Assembly (NCBI GenBank): GCA_963784895.1
Contig: CAWATM010000013.1
Location: 1 to 64,000 of the forward strand
Direction of reading: 5' to 3'
DNA length: 64,000 nucleotides
Source of the DNA: Gaiellasilicea sp963784895
Lineage (GTDB): Bacteria > Actinomycetota > Thermoleophilia > Gaiellales > Gaiellaceae
The position numbers were made by a program, and so were the translations under genes. This document shows positions 1 to 7,817 of this stretch, piece after piece. Below the pieces are notes generated by a model. That model had not been told where the DNA came from. It did no database searches and was given only the letters and a program-made list of their open reading frames with translations. Each line of letters opens with the position of its first letter. Position 1 is the stretch's first letter.

Positions 1-639
1 CAGGATCGCGAGGTCGTGGGTGATCACGATCGTGCTCTTCACGAAGCCGCGGTCCCTGAACTCGACGAGCATCTCCGCGACCGCCTTCTGGGTGGACACG
101 TCGAGCGCGGAGGTCAGCTCGTCGGCGATCAGGAGCGACGGATCAAGGAGGGTCGAGAGCACCATCACGACGCGTTGCTTCATCCCGCCGGAGAGCTCGA
201 TCGGGAAACGGTCGAGGACGTCCGCCGAGAGCCCGACGAGCGCCAGCCGGCGCTTCAGCTCGGACAGCTTGTCGTCGTAGGCGACGCCGCGGGACCGGAG
301 GAGGTCGGACGTGAGCCGGCCGATCTTCCGGGTCGGGTTGAGCGCGCTCAGCGCGTACTGCGGGATCAGCGAGACTTCGCCGAAGCGGTAGGGGTTCATC
401 GCCGCGTCGTTCGCGATCGGCAGCTCGACGCCGTCGAGCACGACGCGCCCGGCGACGTGGCGCATTCGCCCGTCGAGGCGGATGAGGCTCTTGGCGAGCG
501 TCGTCTTGCCGCATCCCGACTCGCCCGCCAGACCGGCGATCTCTCCGTCCGCGATCTCGAACGTGACGCCGTCGACCGCTTGCACGTCGCCGTGGAGCGT
601 CCGGTAGCACACCTGCAGGTTCTCGACCGCGAGGCTCAT
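1..639 (-). CDS. Oligopeptide-type ABC transporter ATP-binding protein (partial, runs off left edge)
   Basis: This is the nucleotide-binding subunit that powers the permeases encoded just upstream. I read the frame by hand: it starts at the ATG at 639 and is still open at base 1, giving 213 residues. Visible motifs, in order, are Walker A GESGCGKT, a Q-loop (LIPQ), the signature LSGGMKQR, Walker B LLIADELTSALD and the H-loop ITHD. These are typical of DppD/OppD-like ATPases, which usually run to about 320-340 residues, so roughly the last third is missing. It overlaps the preceding permease by 4 bases, so it is translationally coupled as the last visible gene of the leftward sugar-uptake operon. 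A second ATPase gene is expected beyond the edge. Confidence 0.93.
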   Translation of the reverse strand, partial: MSLAVENLQVCYRTLHGDVQAVDGVTFEIADGEIAGLAGESGCGKTTLAKSLIRLDGRMRHVAGRVVLDGVELPIANDAAMNPYRFGEVSLIPQYALSALNPTRKIGRLTSDLLRSRGVAYDDKLSELKRRLALVGLSADVLDRFPIELSGGMKQRVVMVLSTLLDPSLLIADELTSALDVSTQKAVAEMLVEFRDRGFVKSTIVITHDLAIL

Positions 640-1553
640 GTCCGGCGCAGCCTCGGGTTGAAGATCTCGTCGAGGCCCACGTTCGTCACGTAGAGGCCGC
701 CGACGATCGCCGTGATCGCGAGCCCCGGTGGGACGAACCACCACCACATGCCGAGCGGGAGGGCGCCTCCCACGGTCGCGTTGTTCATCATCACGCCCAG
801 CGACATCGCGTTCGTGGGGCCGAGGCCGAGGAAGTCGAGCGTCGCGGCGGCGAGCACCGAGCCGCCGAAGAGCAGGATGAAGACGAGGAAGAGGTACGAG
901 CTCATGTTCGGCGCGATCTCGCGCGTGATCACGTGCGTCCCGCGCGCCCCCGAGAGGCGGGCGAGGCCGACGAAGTCGCGCGAGGCGAGCGAGAAGGTCT
1001 GGGCGCGGATCGCGCGGGCCGCCCACGGCCAGGCGGTGGCGCCGATCAGGATCGCCTCGACCACGAGCCCGCGGACGCTCAAGTAGGTGGCGACGATGAT
1101 CAGGACGGCGAGCGTCGGGATCACGAGCACGACGTTCGTGAGCATGCTGAGGATCTCGTCGACGACGCCGCCGCGGTAGCCGGCGACGAATCCGATCGTC
1201 ATCCCGATGACCGACGCGATTGCCGCGGCGAGCGCGCCGACGAGGAAGCTCGAGCGGAGCCCGTAGACGAACTGCGCAAACACGTCCTGGCCCGGCGCGG
1301 TCGTCCCGAACCAATGCTCCCGCGACGGCGGCTCGCCGACGCCGTAGCCGAACTCGAACGGATCGGCGTCCGTGAGCCAGGGCCCGATGATCGCCCAGAC
1401 CAGCATGATCAGCACGACCGCGAGGCCGATCACGAGCTTGCGGTTCCGGAGCGCGAAGTAGAGCGCCTCGCTCCGCCTTCGGCGCAGCGGCGGCACGCCG
1501 ACCGGCGGCGCGACCGCGTCGAGCTGCTCCACTGCCGGCTCGATGACCGTCAT
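636..1553 (-). CDS. ABC transporter permease, DppC/OppC family
   Basis: This 305-residue inner-membrane permease forms half of the translocation pore. A basic N-terminal stretch (RRRRSEALYFALRNRK) precedes a first membrane segment near residues 37-58. A periplasmic loop with the family feature HWFGTTAPGQDVFAQFVYG follows, then five further membrane segments. The coupling loop that contacts the ATPase lies around residues 190-215 (LARLSGARGTHVITREIAPN). The gene abuts the upstream permease stop codon directly. Length and architecture are normal for the family. Context with a family-5 binding protein and a beta-glucosidase suggests that the substrate is an oligosaccharide rather than a peptide; that is an inference. 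Confidence 0.92.
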   Translation of the reverse strand: MTVIEPAVEQLDAVAPPVGVPPLRRRRSEALYFALRNRKLVIGLAVVLIMLVWAIIGPWLTDADPFEFGYGVGEPPSREHWFGTTAPGQDVFAQFVYGLRSSFLVGALAAAIASVIGMTIGFVAGYRGGVVDEILSMLTNVVLVIPTLAVLIIVATYLSVRGLVVEAILIGATAWPWAARAIRAQTFSLASRDFVGLARLSGARGTHVITREIAPNMSSYLFLVFILLFGGSVLAAATLDFLGLGPTNAMSLGVMMNNATVGGALPLGMWWWFVPPGLAITAIVGGLYVTNVGLDEIFNPRLRRT

Positions 1554-2540
1554 CTACGAGCCCTGGATTCCGACGCGGGTGCGCGGGTCAACGATCACGT
1601 ACGCGATGTCGACGATGAAGTTCGCGATCAGGACGCCGACGATGATGAAGAGGAAGGTGCCCTGGAGAAGGAAGTAGTCGCGGCTCTGCACCGCCGTGAG
1701 GATGAGCGAGCCCACGCCGGGGTAGCCGAACACGATCTCCGTCACGAGCGCGCCGCCGACGACCGCCCCGAGCGCGAGCGCGAGCCCCGACATCTGGGGC
1801 AGGATCGCGTTCCGGTAGGCGTAGCGCCGGACGAGCCCCTGTGGGGCGCCGAGCGACTGGAGGTAGTTCGCGTAGTCGGCTTCGAGCTCGTAGATGATCA
1901 GGTTGCGCATCCCGATCGCCCAGCCGCCGAAGGAGACGAGGAAGAGGGAGAGGAACGGGAGGAACCAGTGGCTGGCGAAGCTGCGGACGAACTCCCAGCT
2001 CCACTCGGGCTGAAGCGAGAAGTCGTACGCGCCGGAGACCGGGAAGATCTGCAGCCGGAAAGCGAACACGTAGGCGAGCACGAGAGCGAGCCACATGTAC
2101 GGCGTCGCCGTGAGGATGTACGACGCGGGCAACACCGTGTTGTCGAGCGACTTGCGCCGCGCCGCCAGGGCGCCCATACGGTTGCCAGCGACGTAGCTCA
2201 GCACGATCGCAGGGATGAGGAGCGCCAGCGTGTACGGGATCGCGTTCAGGATCAGCTCGCTGACGGAAGAGCCGACGTAGGCGATGCTCGGGCCGAGGTC
2301 GCCGTGCAGGAGCCCGCGCCAGAAGTCGAGGTACTGCCGCCAGAGCGGCTCGTCGAGCCCGAACGACTCGGTGAAGTAGCCGTGCATCTCCCTGGAGGCG
2401 GTGTCGTCGGTCTCGAGCCTCGCGATCAGGCCGTTGATCGGGTCGCCCGGCATCAGGCGCGGGATCGCCCAGTCGACGGTGATCGCGACGTACAGCGTGA
2501 TCAGGTAGAGGACCGTCTTGCGTGCGAGATAGCGGCTCAC
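1554..2540 (-). CDS. ABC transporter permease, DppB/OppB family
   Basis: This 328-residue permease is the partner of the downstream DppC-like protein. The N-terminus (YLARKTVLYLITLYVAITVDWAIPRLMPGDP) carries the usual first membrane segment followed by the MPGDP motif. The periplasmic part contains FGLDEPLWRQYLDFWRGLL and GDLGPS, both standard in this family. The coupling loop is near YANYLQSLGAPQGLVRRYAYRNAILP. The start is GTG at 2540. It is separated from the binding-protein gene by about 100 bases that contain a stable hairpin, which may lower permease expression relative to the binding protein. Confidence 0.92.
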   Translation of the reverse strand: MSRYLARKTVLYLITLYVAITVDWAIPRLMPGDPINGLIARLETDDTASREMHGYFTESFGLDEPLWRQYLDFWRGLLHGDLGPSIAYVGSSVSELILNAIPYTLALLIPAIVLSYVAGNRMGALAARRKSLDNTVLPASYILTATPYMWLALVLAYVFAFRLQIFPVSGAYDFSLQPEWSWEFVRSFASHWFLPFLSLFLVSFGGWAIGMRNLIIYELEADYANYLQSLGAPQGLVRRYAYRNAILPQMSGLALALGAVVGGALVTEIVFGYPGVGSLILTAVQSRDYFLLQGTFLFIIVGVLIANFIVDIAYVIVDPRTRVGIQGS

Positions 2541-2586
2541 GAGGCCTCCGTCCTGCGTCGAGCTCCGGCGTGCGCGGGCGACAGGC

Positions 2587-2616
2587 CCCGGGTGGTGTGT
2601 CTCGTTCCCACCCGGG
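2587..2616 (-). terminator. Intercistronic hairpin between binding protein and permease genes
   Basis: A perfect 9-bp stem (CCCGGGTGG / CCACCCGGG) with a 12-base loop lies in the 100-base gap between the two genes. There is no T-run, so it is more likely a partial terminator or an RNA 3'-end stabiliser, as commonly placed after highly expressed binding-protein genes. Confidence 0.5.
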
Positions 2617-2640
2617 ACCCGTCGGCGCGCATGGTGGTCG

Positions 2641-4365
2641 CTACTTGCGCAGCTTCAACGCGGCCAGCCCGTCGATGCCGGTCATGTTGAGGTAGCCGTT
2701 CCACGTCGAGGGCGTGTACTGCGGCCCGCCGCTCGATTTGGGGAAGTTCGTCCACACGGACGTGTTGTACTGCGCCCACATGCCGTTGTACCACAGGGCA
2801 ATTGCAGGCAGATCGTCGAGAATGATCTTCTGCAGCTGCGTGTGGATCTTCATGGCCTTCGCGGTGTCGGTGCTCTTTACCTTGTTCAACGCGGTCGTCA
2901 ACGCCCACGCCTTCGCGTTCGAGTAGCGCGAGAAGTTGACCACGGTCTGCTGCGACTGGATCGGCAGCCGGAACAGGTAGTCGTAGTACGTGTACGGCGT
3001 GTTGCCGATCTGACGTTCGTTGTTGATCACCAGGTCGAACTTGCCCGAGTTGCGCTCGTCGACGAGGCTGTCGAAGTCGGGGTACGCCGGCGTGATCTTG
3101 ATCCCGGCGTCCTTCGCGCTGTCGGCGATCATCTGAATCGCCGTCATCCAGTCCGACCAGCCGTTCGGCACGATCAGGCGCAGGTTGATCGTCGCGCCGT
3201 CCTTGCCCTCGACGAAGCCGTCGCCGTTTCGGTCCCGGTAGCCGTTGGCGGCGAGGAGCGCCTTCGACCTCGCGACGCTGTAGCTGAAGCCTAGGCTCTT
3301 GGCCTGGGCCTGGTCGATCCACTTGTTCCAGTTCGGCAGCAGCCCGGTCGCGTTCGCCTTGGAGACGATGTTGCCGTAGTCGTCCTGGACGATCCGGCCG
3401 ACGTTGATCGACGACGCGAGCGCTTTGCGGAACGCCTTGTCGTTGAGCGGCTTCTTCGTCGTGTTCGGAACAAGCCACGCGGTGTTCGCCGCGAGCATGT
3501 ACGGCGCCTTCGGGTAGTACGTCTGGACGTTCCCCTTGACGAGCTTGTTGATGCCGGGGAAGAAGTTGTTGCTGAGGTCGATCTTGCTCTGCAGGAAGTT
3601 CTGCAGCGAGGCGGTGTTCGAGGTGTTGTGGATGTCGACGATGTACTTCATCTTCATCGTCTTGCCGAGGGCCTTGGTCGCCCACCAGCCGTCACGCCGG
3701 TTCCACTGGAGCGTCTGGGAGCTTCCCTTGCCGGCTCCGTACTTGAACGGCCCCGTGCCGACCATCTTCTTCGTGTTGTCGGTGTTGCCGCTCACGATGT
3801 CCTTGGCGGAGTAGCCCGACCAGATGTGCCGGGGCACGATGGGAATCGAGTACATGTTCGAGTCCCATTCCTGGTAGTTCGGGGTGCCGCGGAACACGAA
3901 GCGGACCGTGTTGCCGGAGGCGACGACACGCTGGAGCCCCGTCTTCCACATCGTCGAGTACTGGGATCCGGTGAGCTTCCCGGTTTCGAACGTGAACTTG
4001 ACGTCGGCTGCGGTCAGCGGCTTGCCGTCGTTCCAGGTGACGCCGTTCCGGAGCGTGACGACGTACGTGTTCCCCTGCCAGCCGCTCTTCGTGGCGAGCC
4101 ACGGGATGAACTTGTCCTTCAGCGGGTCGTAGCGGAACAGCGTCTCGTAGAGCAGCCCGACGACTCCCGTCGAATAGCCGCCCCGGAGGGGGTTGAAGTT
4201 CGAGTACGGCCCCCACGCGGTGCCGGAGACGTAGAGCGTCTGTGTGCGCGGCAGCGCGAGCGAGGACTGTGGGCTGGCGCCGGCTCCTCCTGCTGCGAGC
4301 GACGCGAGCAGGGTCGCGACGGCGGCGACGCCGAGCCAGACGGCAATCGTATTGCGCCTAGACAT
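2641..4365 (-). CDS. Extracellular solute-binding protein family 5, probably sugar-specific
   Basis: This 574-residue secreted receptor feeds the adjacent ABC permeases. It has a signal peptide (MSRRNTIAVWLGVAAVATLLASLAAGGAGA) without a lipobox cysteine. The mature start TLYVSGTAWGPYSNFNPL resembles the cellobiose-binding branch of SBP_bac_5 rather than dipeptide receptors. Family landmarks include RNGVTWNDGKPLTAADVKFTFE near residue 105 and GTGPFKY near 200. The gene is first in the leftward operon and carries two operator sites about 110-145 bases upstream. With a beta-glucosidase next door, a beta-glucoside or cello-oligosaccharide ligand is likely; this is inferred from context and the N-terminal pattern. 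Confidence 0.88.
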   Translation of the reverse strand: MSRRNTIAVWLGVAAVATLLASLAAGGAGASPQSSLALPRTQTLYVSGTAWGPYSNFNPLRGGYSTGVVGLLYETLFRYDPLKDKFIPWLATKSGWQGNTYVVTLRNGVTWNDGKPLTAADVKFTFETGKLTGSQYSTMWKTGLQRVVASGNTVRFVFRGTPNYQEWDSNMYSIPIVPRHIWSGYSAKDIVSGNTDNTKKMVGTGPFKYGAGKGSSQTLQWNRRDGWWATKALGKTMKMKYIVDIHNTSNTASLQNFLQSKIDLSNNFFPGINKLVKGNVQTYYPKAPYMLAANTAWLVPNTTKKPLNDKAFRKALASSINVGRIVQDDYGNIVSKANATGLLPNWNKWIDQAQAKSLGFSYSVARSKALLAANGYRDRNGDGFVEGKDGATINLRLIVPNGWSDWMTAIQMIADSAKDAGIKITPAYPDFDSLVDERNSGKFDLVINNERQIGNTPYTYYDYLFRLPIQSQQTVVNFSRYSNAKAWALTTALNKVKSTDTAKAMKIHTQLQKIILDDLPAIALWYNGMWAQYNTSVWTNFPKSSGGPQYTPSTWNGYLNMTGIDGLAALKLRK

Positions 4366-4474
4366 GATCGTCTGTCCTCTCCTTCTCTAGGGTTTTCCCT
4401 GTCGGAGTGCCGGAGAGAGGCTCGGCTCGCGCCACGCACGAGCCGGAGGGACACCGGCAGCGCATACCTCATCA

Positions 4475-4509
4475 CTTATCCGGTTCAGTGTCAAGCTCAA
4501 TCGGTTAAG
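4475..4509 (-). promoter_or_regulatory. Two tandem LacI-family operators with an intervening -35 hexamer
   Basis: Two 14-bp palindrome-like sites with a central CG, CTTATCCGGTTCAG (4475-4488) and CTCAATCGGTTAAG (4496-4509), have centres 21 bp apart, which is two helical turns. On the minus strand a perfect TTGACA (4489-4494) lies between them. The -10 is unconvincing (TGAGGT at 17-bp spacing). Both sites match the other two operators at 5594 and 5668, so a LacI-type repressor should control the transport operon here. Confidence 0.75.
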
Positions 4510-4524
4510 TAATCTGCCGCTCGC

Positions 4525-5568
4525 TCAGCGCGGGCGTGCGGCCCGAGGCGGCGCCGTGCTGCCACGTGGCGTCAGCTCCGCGCGCGCGACCTCGACGTCT
4601 CCGGTCGCGGTTCCGGCCACCACATGGGCGAGATGACGAGCCGTCGTCATGCCGTAGCCGACGATATCGCGCGAGATCGCCGTCAGCGGCGGGTGCACGA
4701 CCTGGCTGATGAGCGAGTCGTCCCAGCCGATGATCGAGAGATCGCCCGGGACCGTCAGGCCCATCTGCTGCGCGACGCCGAGACCGGTGACCGCCAGCAG
4801 GTCGCTGTCGAAGAGGATCGCCGTCGGCGGCTCGGGCGCCGTCAGGAGCCGGCGTGTCTCGCGCGCGCCCGTCTTCGGCGTGTAGTCGGTCCAGACGACC
4901 TCGGTGTCGACGCTCGCCGCGCGCCCGGCGGCGTGAAAGGCCCCGACCCGCTTCTCGGTGTGGATGAACTCGGGGACGCCGGCCATGTAGGCGATCCGAC
5001 GATGCCCGAGCGCGACGAGGTACCGCACCGCCTCCTCGACGACCGGTGCCTCCTCGTGCCACACGGACGGCAGCGGCGTGTCCAGGTGTCCCCCGATCAC
5101 GACCGTCGGCAGGCCGAGCTCGCCGAGAGCGTCGAACCGGGGGTCGTCGTGCCTCGGATCGAAGAGGAAGACGCCGTCGACGCGGTGTTCGCCGTACCAG
5201 CGCCGGTAGACCGCGATCTCGTCGTCGACGCTCGGCGCCAGCTGGATCGTGAGGCCGATCGCCCGTTCTGAGAGCTCGCGCTCGACGCCGGCGAGGAACT
5301 GCATGAAGAAGGGCTCGAGCGCAATCGTCGCCGCGGGCCGAGCGAGGACGAGGCCGAAGGCGTCCGCCCGCGCGGCCGAGAGCGCCCTGGCGGCCCGATT
5401 CGGGTACCAGCCGAGCTCGCGCGCGATCGTGACGATGCGCTCCCTGGTCTCGTCGGAGACTCCGGGCCGGCCGTTCAGCGCGTAGGAGACGGCGCCCTTG
5501 GAAACCCCCGCGCGGGATGCGATGTCGCTGATCGTGACCCTGCGCGTTCGGTTGTACGTGTCACTCAC
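4525..5568 (-). CDS. LacI-family transcriptional regulator of the beta-glucoside locus
   Basis: This 347-residue regulator has the classic N-terminal helix-turn-helix (TISDIASRAGVSKGAVSYALNGRPGVS, hinge helix NRAARALSAARA), followed by a periplasmic-binding-like sugar-sensing domain ending in GDLSIIGWDDS and the segment VHPPLTAISRD. I chose GTG 5568 because GGGAG precedes it at good spacing; the frame opens further upstream to 5646, but those codons would run through the operator. It stands between the leftward transport operon and the rightward catabolic operon. It probably represses both and itself, releasing DNA when a glucoside or its product binds. Confidence 0.92.
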   Translation of the reverse strand: MSDTYNRTRRVTISDIASRAGVSKGAVSYALNGRPGVSDETRERIVTIARELGWYPNRAARALSAARADAFGLVLARPAATIALEPFFMQFLAGVERELSERAIGLTIQLAPSVDDEIAVYRRWYGEHRVDGVFLFDPRHDDPRFDALGELGLPTVVIGGHLDTPLPSVWHEEAPVVEEAVRYLVALGHRRIAYMAGVPEFIHTEKRVGAFHAAGRAASVDTEVVWTDYTPKTGARETRRLLTAPEPPTAILFDSDLLAVTGLGVAQQMGLTVPGDLSIIGWDDSLISQVVHPPLTAISRDIVGYGMTTARHLAHVVAGTATGDVEVARAELTPRGSTAPPRAARPR

Positions 5569-5593
5569 GGTGACGCTCCCGCATCGGCATCCA

Positions 5594-5615
5594 CTGAACC
5601 GGCTCAGCGAGTCTA
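5594..5615 (-). promoter_or_regulatory. Autoregulatory operator and -10 box of the LacI-family gene
   Basis: The site CTGAACCGGCTCAG (5594-5607) is the third copy of the operator. On the minus strand a -10 hexamer TAGACT (5610-5615) ends just upstream of it, so the expected transcription start falls inside the operator. This layout predicts negative autoregulation. Confidence 0.65.
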
Positions 5616-5667
5616 CAGAAATCTCCCTGAGGGGACAGCCTTGCACAGGCCGCTGTCGTGTGATTTG

Positions 5668-5681
5668 CTTGATCGGTTAAG
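5668..5681 (+). promoter_or_regulatory. LacI-family operator overlapping the beta-glucosidase start
   Basis: CTTGATCGGTTAAG is the fourth copy of the operator and its last base is the G of the GTG start. No Shine-Dalgarno sequence precedes the gene, so transcription probably begins inside or at the edge of the operator. A TTGCAC at 5641-5646 is a possible -35, without a clear -10. Confidence 0.65.
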
Positions 5682-7078
5682 TGGCGATGACGACCCCCAC
5701 CGACAGCTACGCCGAGCCGACGTTTCCCGCCACGTTCCTCTGGGGGGCGGCGACGTCCGCCTACCAGATCGAGGGCGCGACCGATACCGACGGGCGCGGC
5801 CTGAGCATCTGGGACCGCTTCTGCGCGAAGCCGGGCAACGTGCGCAACGGTGAGAGCGGCGACCTGGCCTGCGACTTCTACCACCGCTACCCCGAGGACA
5901 TCGCGCTGGCGCGGGAGCTCGGCGTCAACGCGCTCCGGCTCTCGATTTCGTGGCCGCGCATCCTCCCTGAGGGTCGCGGGCGGGTGAACGCGGCCGGGCT
6001 CGACTTCTACGACCGCGTCGTCGACGAGCTGCTCGCCAACGGGATCGAGCCCCTTGTCACGCTGTACCACTGGGACCTGCCGGCCGCGCTCGAGGATGCC
6101 GGCGGCTGGCCCGAGCGCGGTACCGCCGAGGCCCTCGGCGAGTACGCGCAGGTCGTCGGCGCGCGCCTGGGCGACCGCGTCTGCCGCTGGATCACGCTCA
6201 ACGAGCCCTGGGTGATCGCCTGGCTGGGTTACGGCTACGGCGTCCATGCGCCGGGGCGGACGTCAGCGTCCGACGCGGTCGCCGCCGCCCATCACGTTCT
6301 GCTCGCACACGGCCTGGCCACCGCGGCCCTGCGAGGAGAGTCGGCCGCCGCGCTCGTCGGCGTCTCGGTCGACCTCGAGACCTCGCAGGCCGCGACCCAA
6401 ACCCCCGAAGACGTCGCGGCCGCGCGGGCATTCGACGGGCACAGGAACCGCTGGTTCCTCGACCCGATCTTCCGGGGCGCATACCCGGCGGACGTGCAGG
6501 CGCAGCTCGGAGCGGACGGGCCGCCGGTCCGGGAGGGCGACATGGAGCTCATCTCGGCCCCGATCGACTTCCTCGGCGTCAATTACTACCAGCGTCGCGT
6601 GGTCGCGGAGGGCAACGGATCGGGTTGGCAGTTCGTGCGCCAGGAGAAGGCCACGCATACCGACATCGGCTGGGAGGTGTCCCCGGACGGGCTCTTCGAG
6701 CTGCTGGTGCGGCTGCGCGACGAGTACGCGCCGCCGGCGATCCTGATCACCGAGAACGGGGCCGCGTTCACCGATGTCCGCGGTCATGATGCCGCAGTCC
6801 GCGACCCTGAGCGCGCCGACTACATCGCCGCCCATGTCGCGGTCCTGGAGCGAGCCGTCGCCGCCGGCGTCCCGGTCGCCGGCTACTTCGTGTGGACGTT
6901 GATGGACAACTTCGAGTGGTCGCTCGGGTACGGCACCCGGTTCGGCCTCGTCTACGTCGACTTCGCCACGCTCGAGCGGGTGCCGAAGTCGAGTTTCCAC
7001 TGGTACCGGGAGTTCCTGTCCGGGGTCCGCAACGGCCACCCCTCGCTCGCGTCAGCTGAACGTGACCTCGACATCTGA
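5681..7078 (+). CDS. Beta-glucosidase, glycoside hydrolase family 1
   Basis: This 465-residue GH1 enzyme hydrolyses beta-glucosides by retention. The N-terminal GH1 signature FLWGAATSAYQIEGA begins near residue 14. The acid/base glutamate lies in TLNEPW near residue 172, and the nucleophile glutamate in ITENGAAF near residue 355. Trp-rich substrate residues occur in GYFVWTLMDNFEWSLGYGTRFG. There is no signal peptide, so it is cytoplasmic and acts on imported substrate. The start is GTG 5681 or ATG 5687, neither with a clear ribosome binding site. It leads a three-gene operon and overlaps the next gene by 17 bases. Confidence 0.95.
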   Translation: MAMTTPTDSYAEPTFPATFLWGAATSAYQIEGATDTDGRGLSIWDRFCAKPGNVRNGESGDLACDFYHRYPEDIALARELGVNALRLSISWPRILPEGRGRVNAAGLDFYDRVVDELLANGIEPLVTLYHWDLPAALEDAGGWPERGTAEALGEYAQVVGARLGDRVCRWITLNEPWVIAWLGYGYGVHAPGRTSASDAVAAAHHVLLAHGLATAALRGESAAALVGVSVDLETSQAATQTPEDVAAARAFDGHRNRWFLDPIFRGAYPADVQAQLGADGPPVREGDMELISAPIDFLGVNYYQRRVVAEGNGSGWQFVRQEKATHTDIGWEVSPDGLFELLVRLRDEYAPPAILITENGAAFTDVRGHDAAVRDPERADYIAAHVAVLERAVAAGVPVAGYFVWTLMDNFEWSLGYGTRFGLVYVDFATLERVPKSSFHWYREFLSGVRNGHPSLASAERDLDI

Positions 7079-7817
7079 GCCACGTCTCGGCCTGATGCTC
7101 TGGACGGTGCGGGCGGAGTGCGCCCGCGCCTTCGAGGCGACGCTGCGCGAGGTGGCGCGCATGCGCTACGAGGGCGTCGAGCTCTTCGATCTCCACGGCC
7201 ACCAAGCGGAGGAAGTCGCGTCGTGGCTCGTCGACACCGGGCTCGTCGCCTGCGGCCGCCACACGTCGCTCGATGCGGTCGAGTCGGAGCTTCCGACCCT
7301 CGCCGCGGAAGCCCGGATGCTCGGCTGGCGCCGCCTGGTCGTCGCATGGGTCGATCCTTCCGAGCTCGGGCCGAATCTCGTTCGACGGCTGCGTGCCGCC
7401 GCGGAGTCCGCCGCAGCGCACGGCCTCGAGCTCGGATTCCACAACCACGATGCCGAGGCGAAACCGCGTGCGGACGGGGCCAGCTTCCTGGACGAGCTGC
7501 TGGCGGACGACGCGGTGTTCCTGGAGCTCGACCTCGGCTGGGCCTGGTTCGCGGGCGCGGACCCCCTCTCCCTCCTGGGACGCGCCCGCGGCCGGTGCCC
7601 GCTCGTGCACGTGAAGGATTTCTCGAGCCGAGAGCCGGGCTCGTTCGCTTCCGTCGGCGACGGGGTAGTCGGCTACGAGGACATCGCGCCGGCCGCCGTC
7701 GCGGCGGGCGCGGAGTGGCTGCTCGTCGAGCAGGACGAGACCGAGGGATCCGCGCTGGACGCAGCGCGGCGCTCACTCGAAGCCCTGACCGCGATGGTCG
7801 CCGTGGAGGCAACGTGA
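7062..7817 (+). CDS. Sugar phosphate isomerase/epimerase-like TIM-barrel protein
   Basis: This 251-residue AP-endonuclease-2 fold protein resembles xylose isomerase-like and IolE/hydroxypyruvate isomerase relatives. Expected metal-site residues appear in order: the glutamate of YEGVELFDL, the histidine pair of GFHNHDAE, the aspartate of ELDLGWAW, the histidine of VHVKDFS and the glutamate of LLVEQDE. The start is GTG 7062, inside the end of the glucosidase gene. Partners of this family with Gfo/Idh/MocA enzymes often act on keto-sugars or keto-glycosides, including lyase-type deglycosylation. The exact substrate cannot be read from the sequence. Confidence 0.85.
   Translation: MTSTSEPRLGLMLWTVRAECARAFEATLREVARMRYEGVELFDLHGHQAEEVASWLVDTGLVACGRHTSLDAVESELPTLAAEARMLGWRRLVVAWVDPSELGPNLVRRLRAAAESAAAHGLELGFHNHDAEAKPRADGASFLDELLADDAVFLELDLGWAWFAGADPLSLLGRARGRCPLVHVKDFSSREPGSFASVGDGVVGYEDIAPAAVAAGAEWLLVEQDETEGSALDAARRSLEALTAMVAVEAT

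Noticed and set aside
933..2690. Long plus-strand open frame (about 585 codons) antisense to the permease genes
   Set aside because: It is antisense to two clear permeases, is dominated by Arg/Glu/Asp low complexity, and has no recognisable domain. Long antisense frames are expected in such high-GC DNA.
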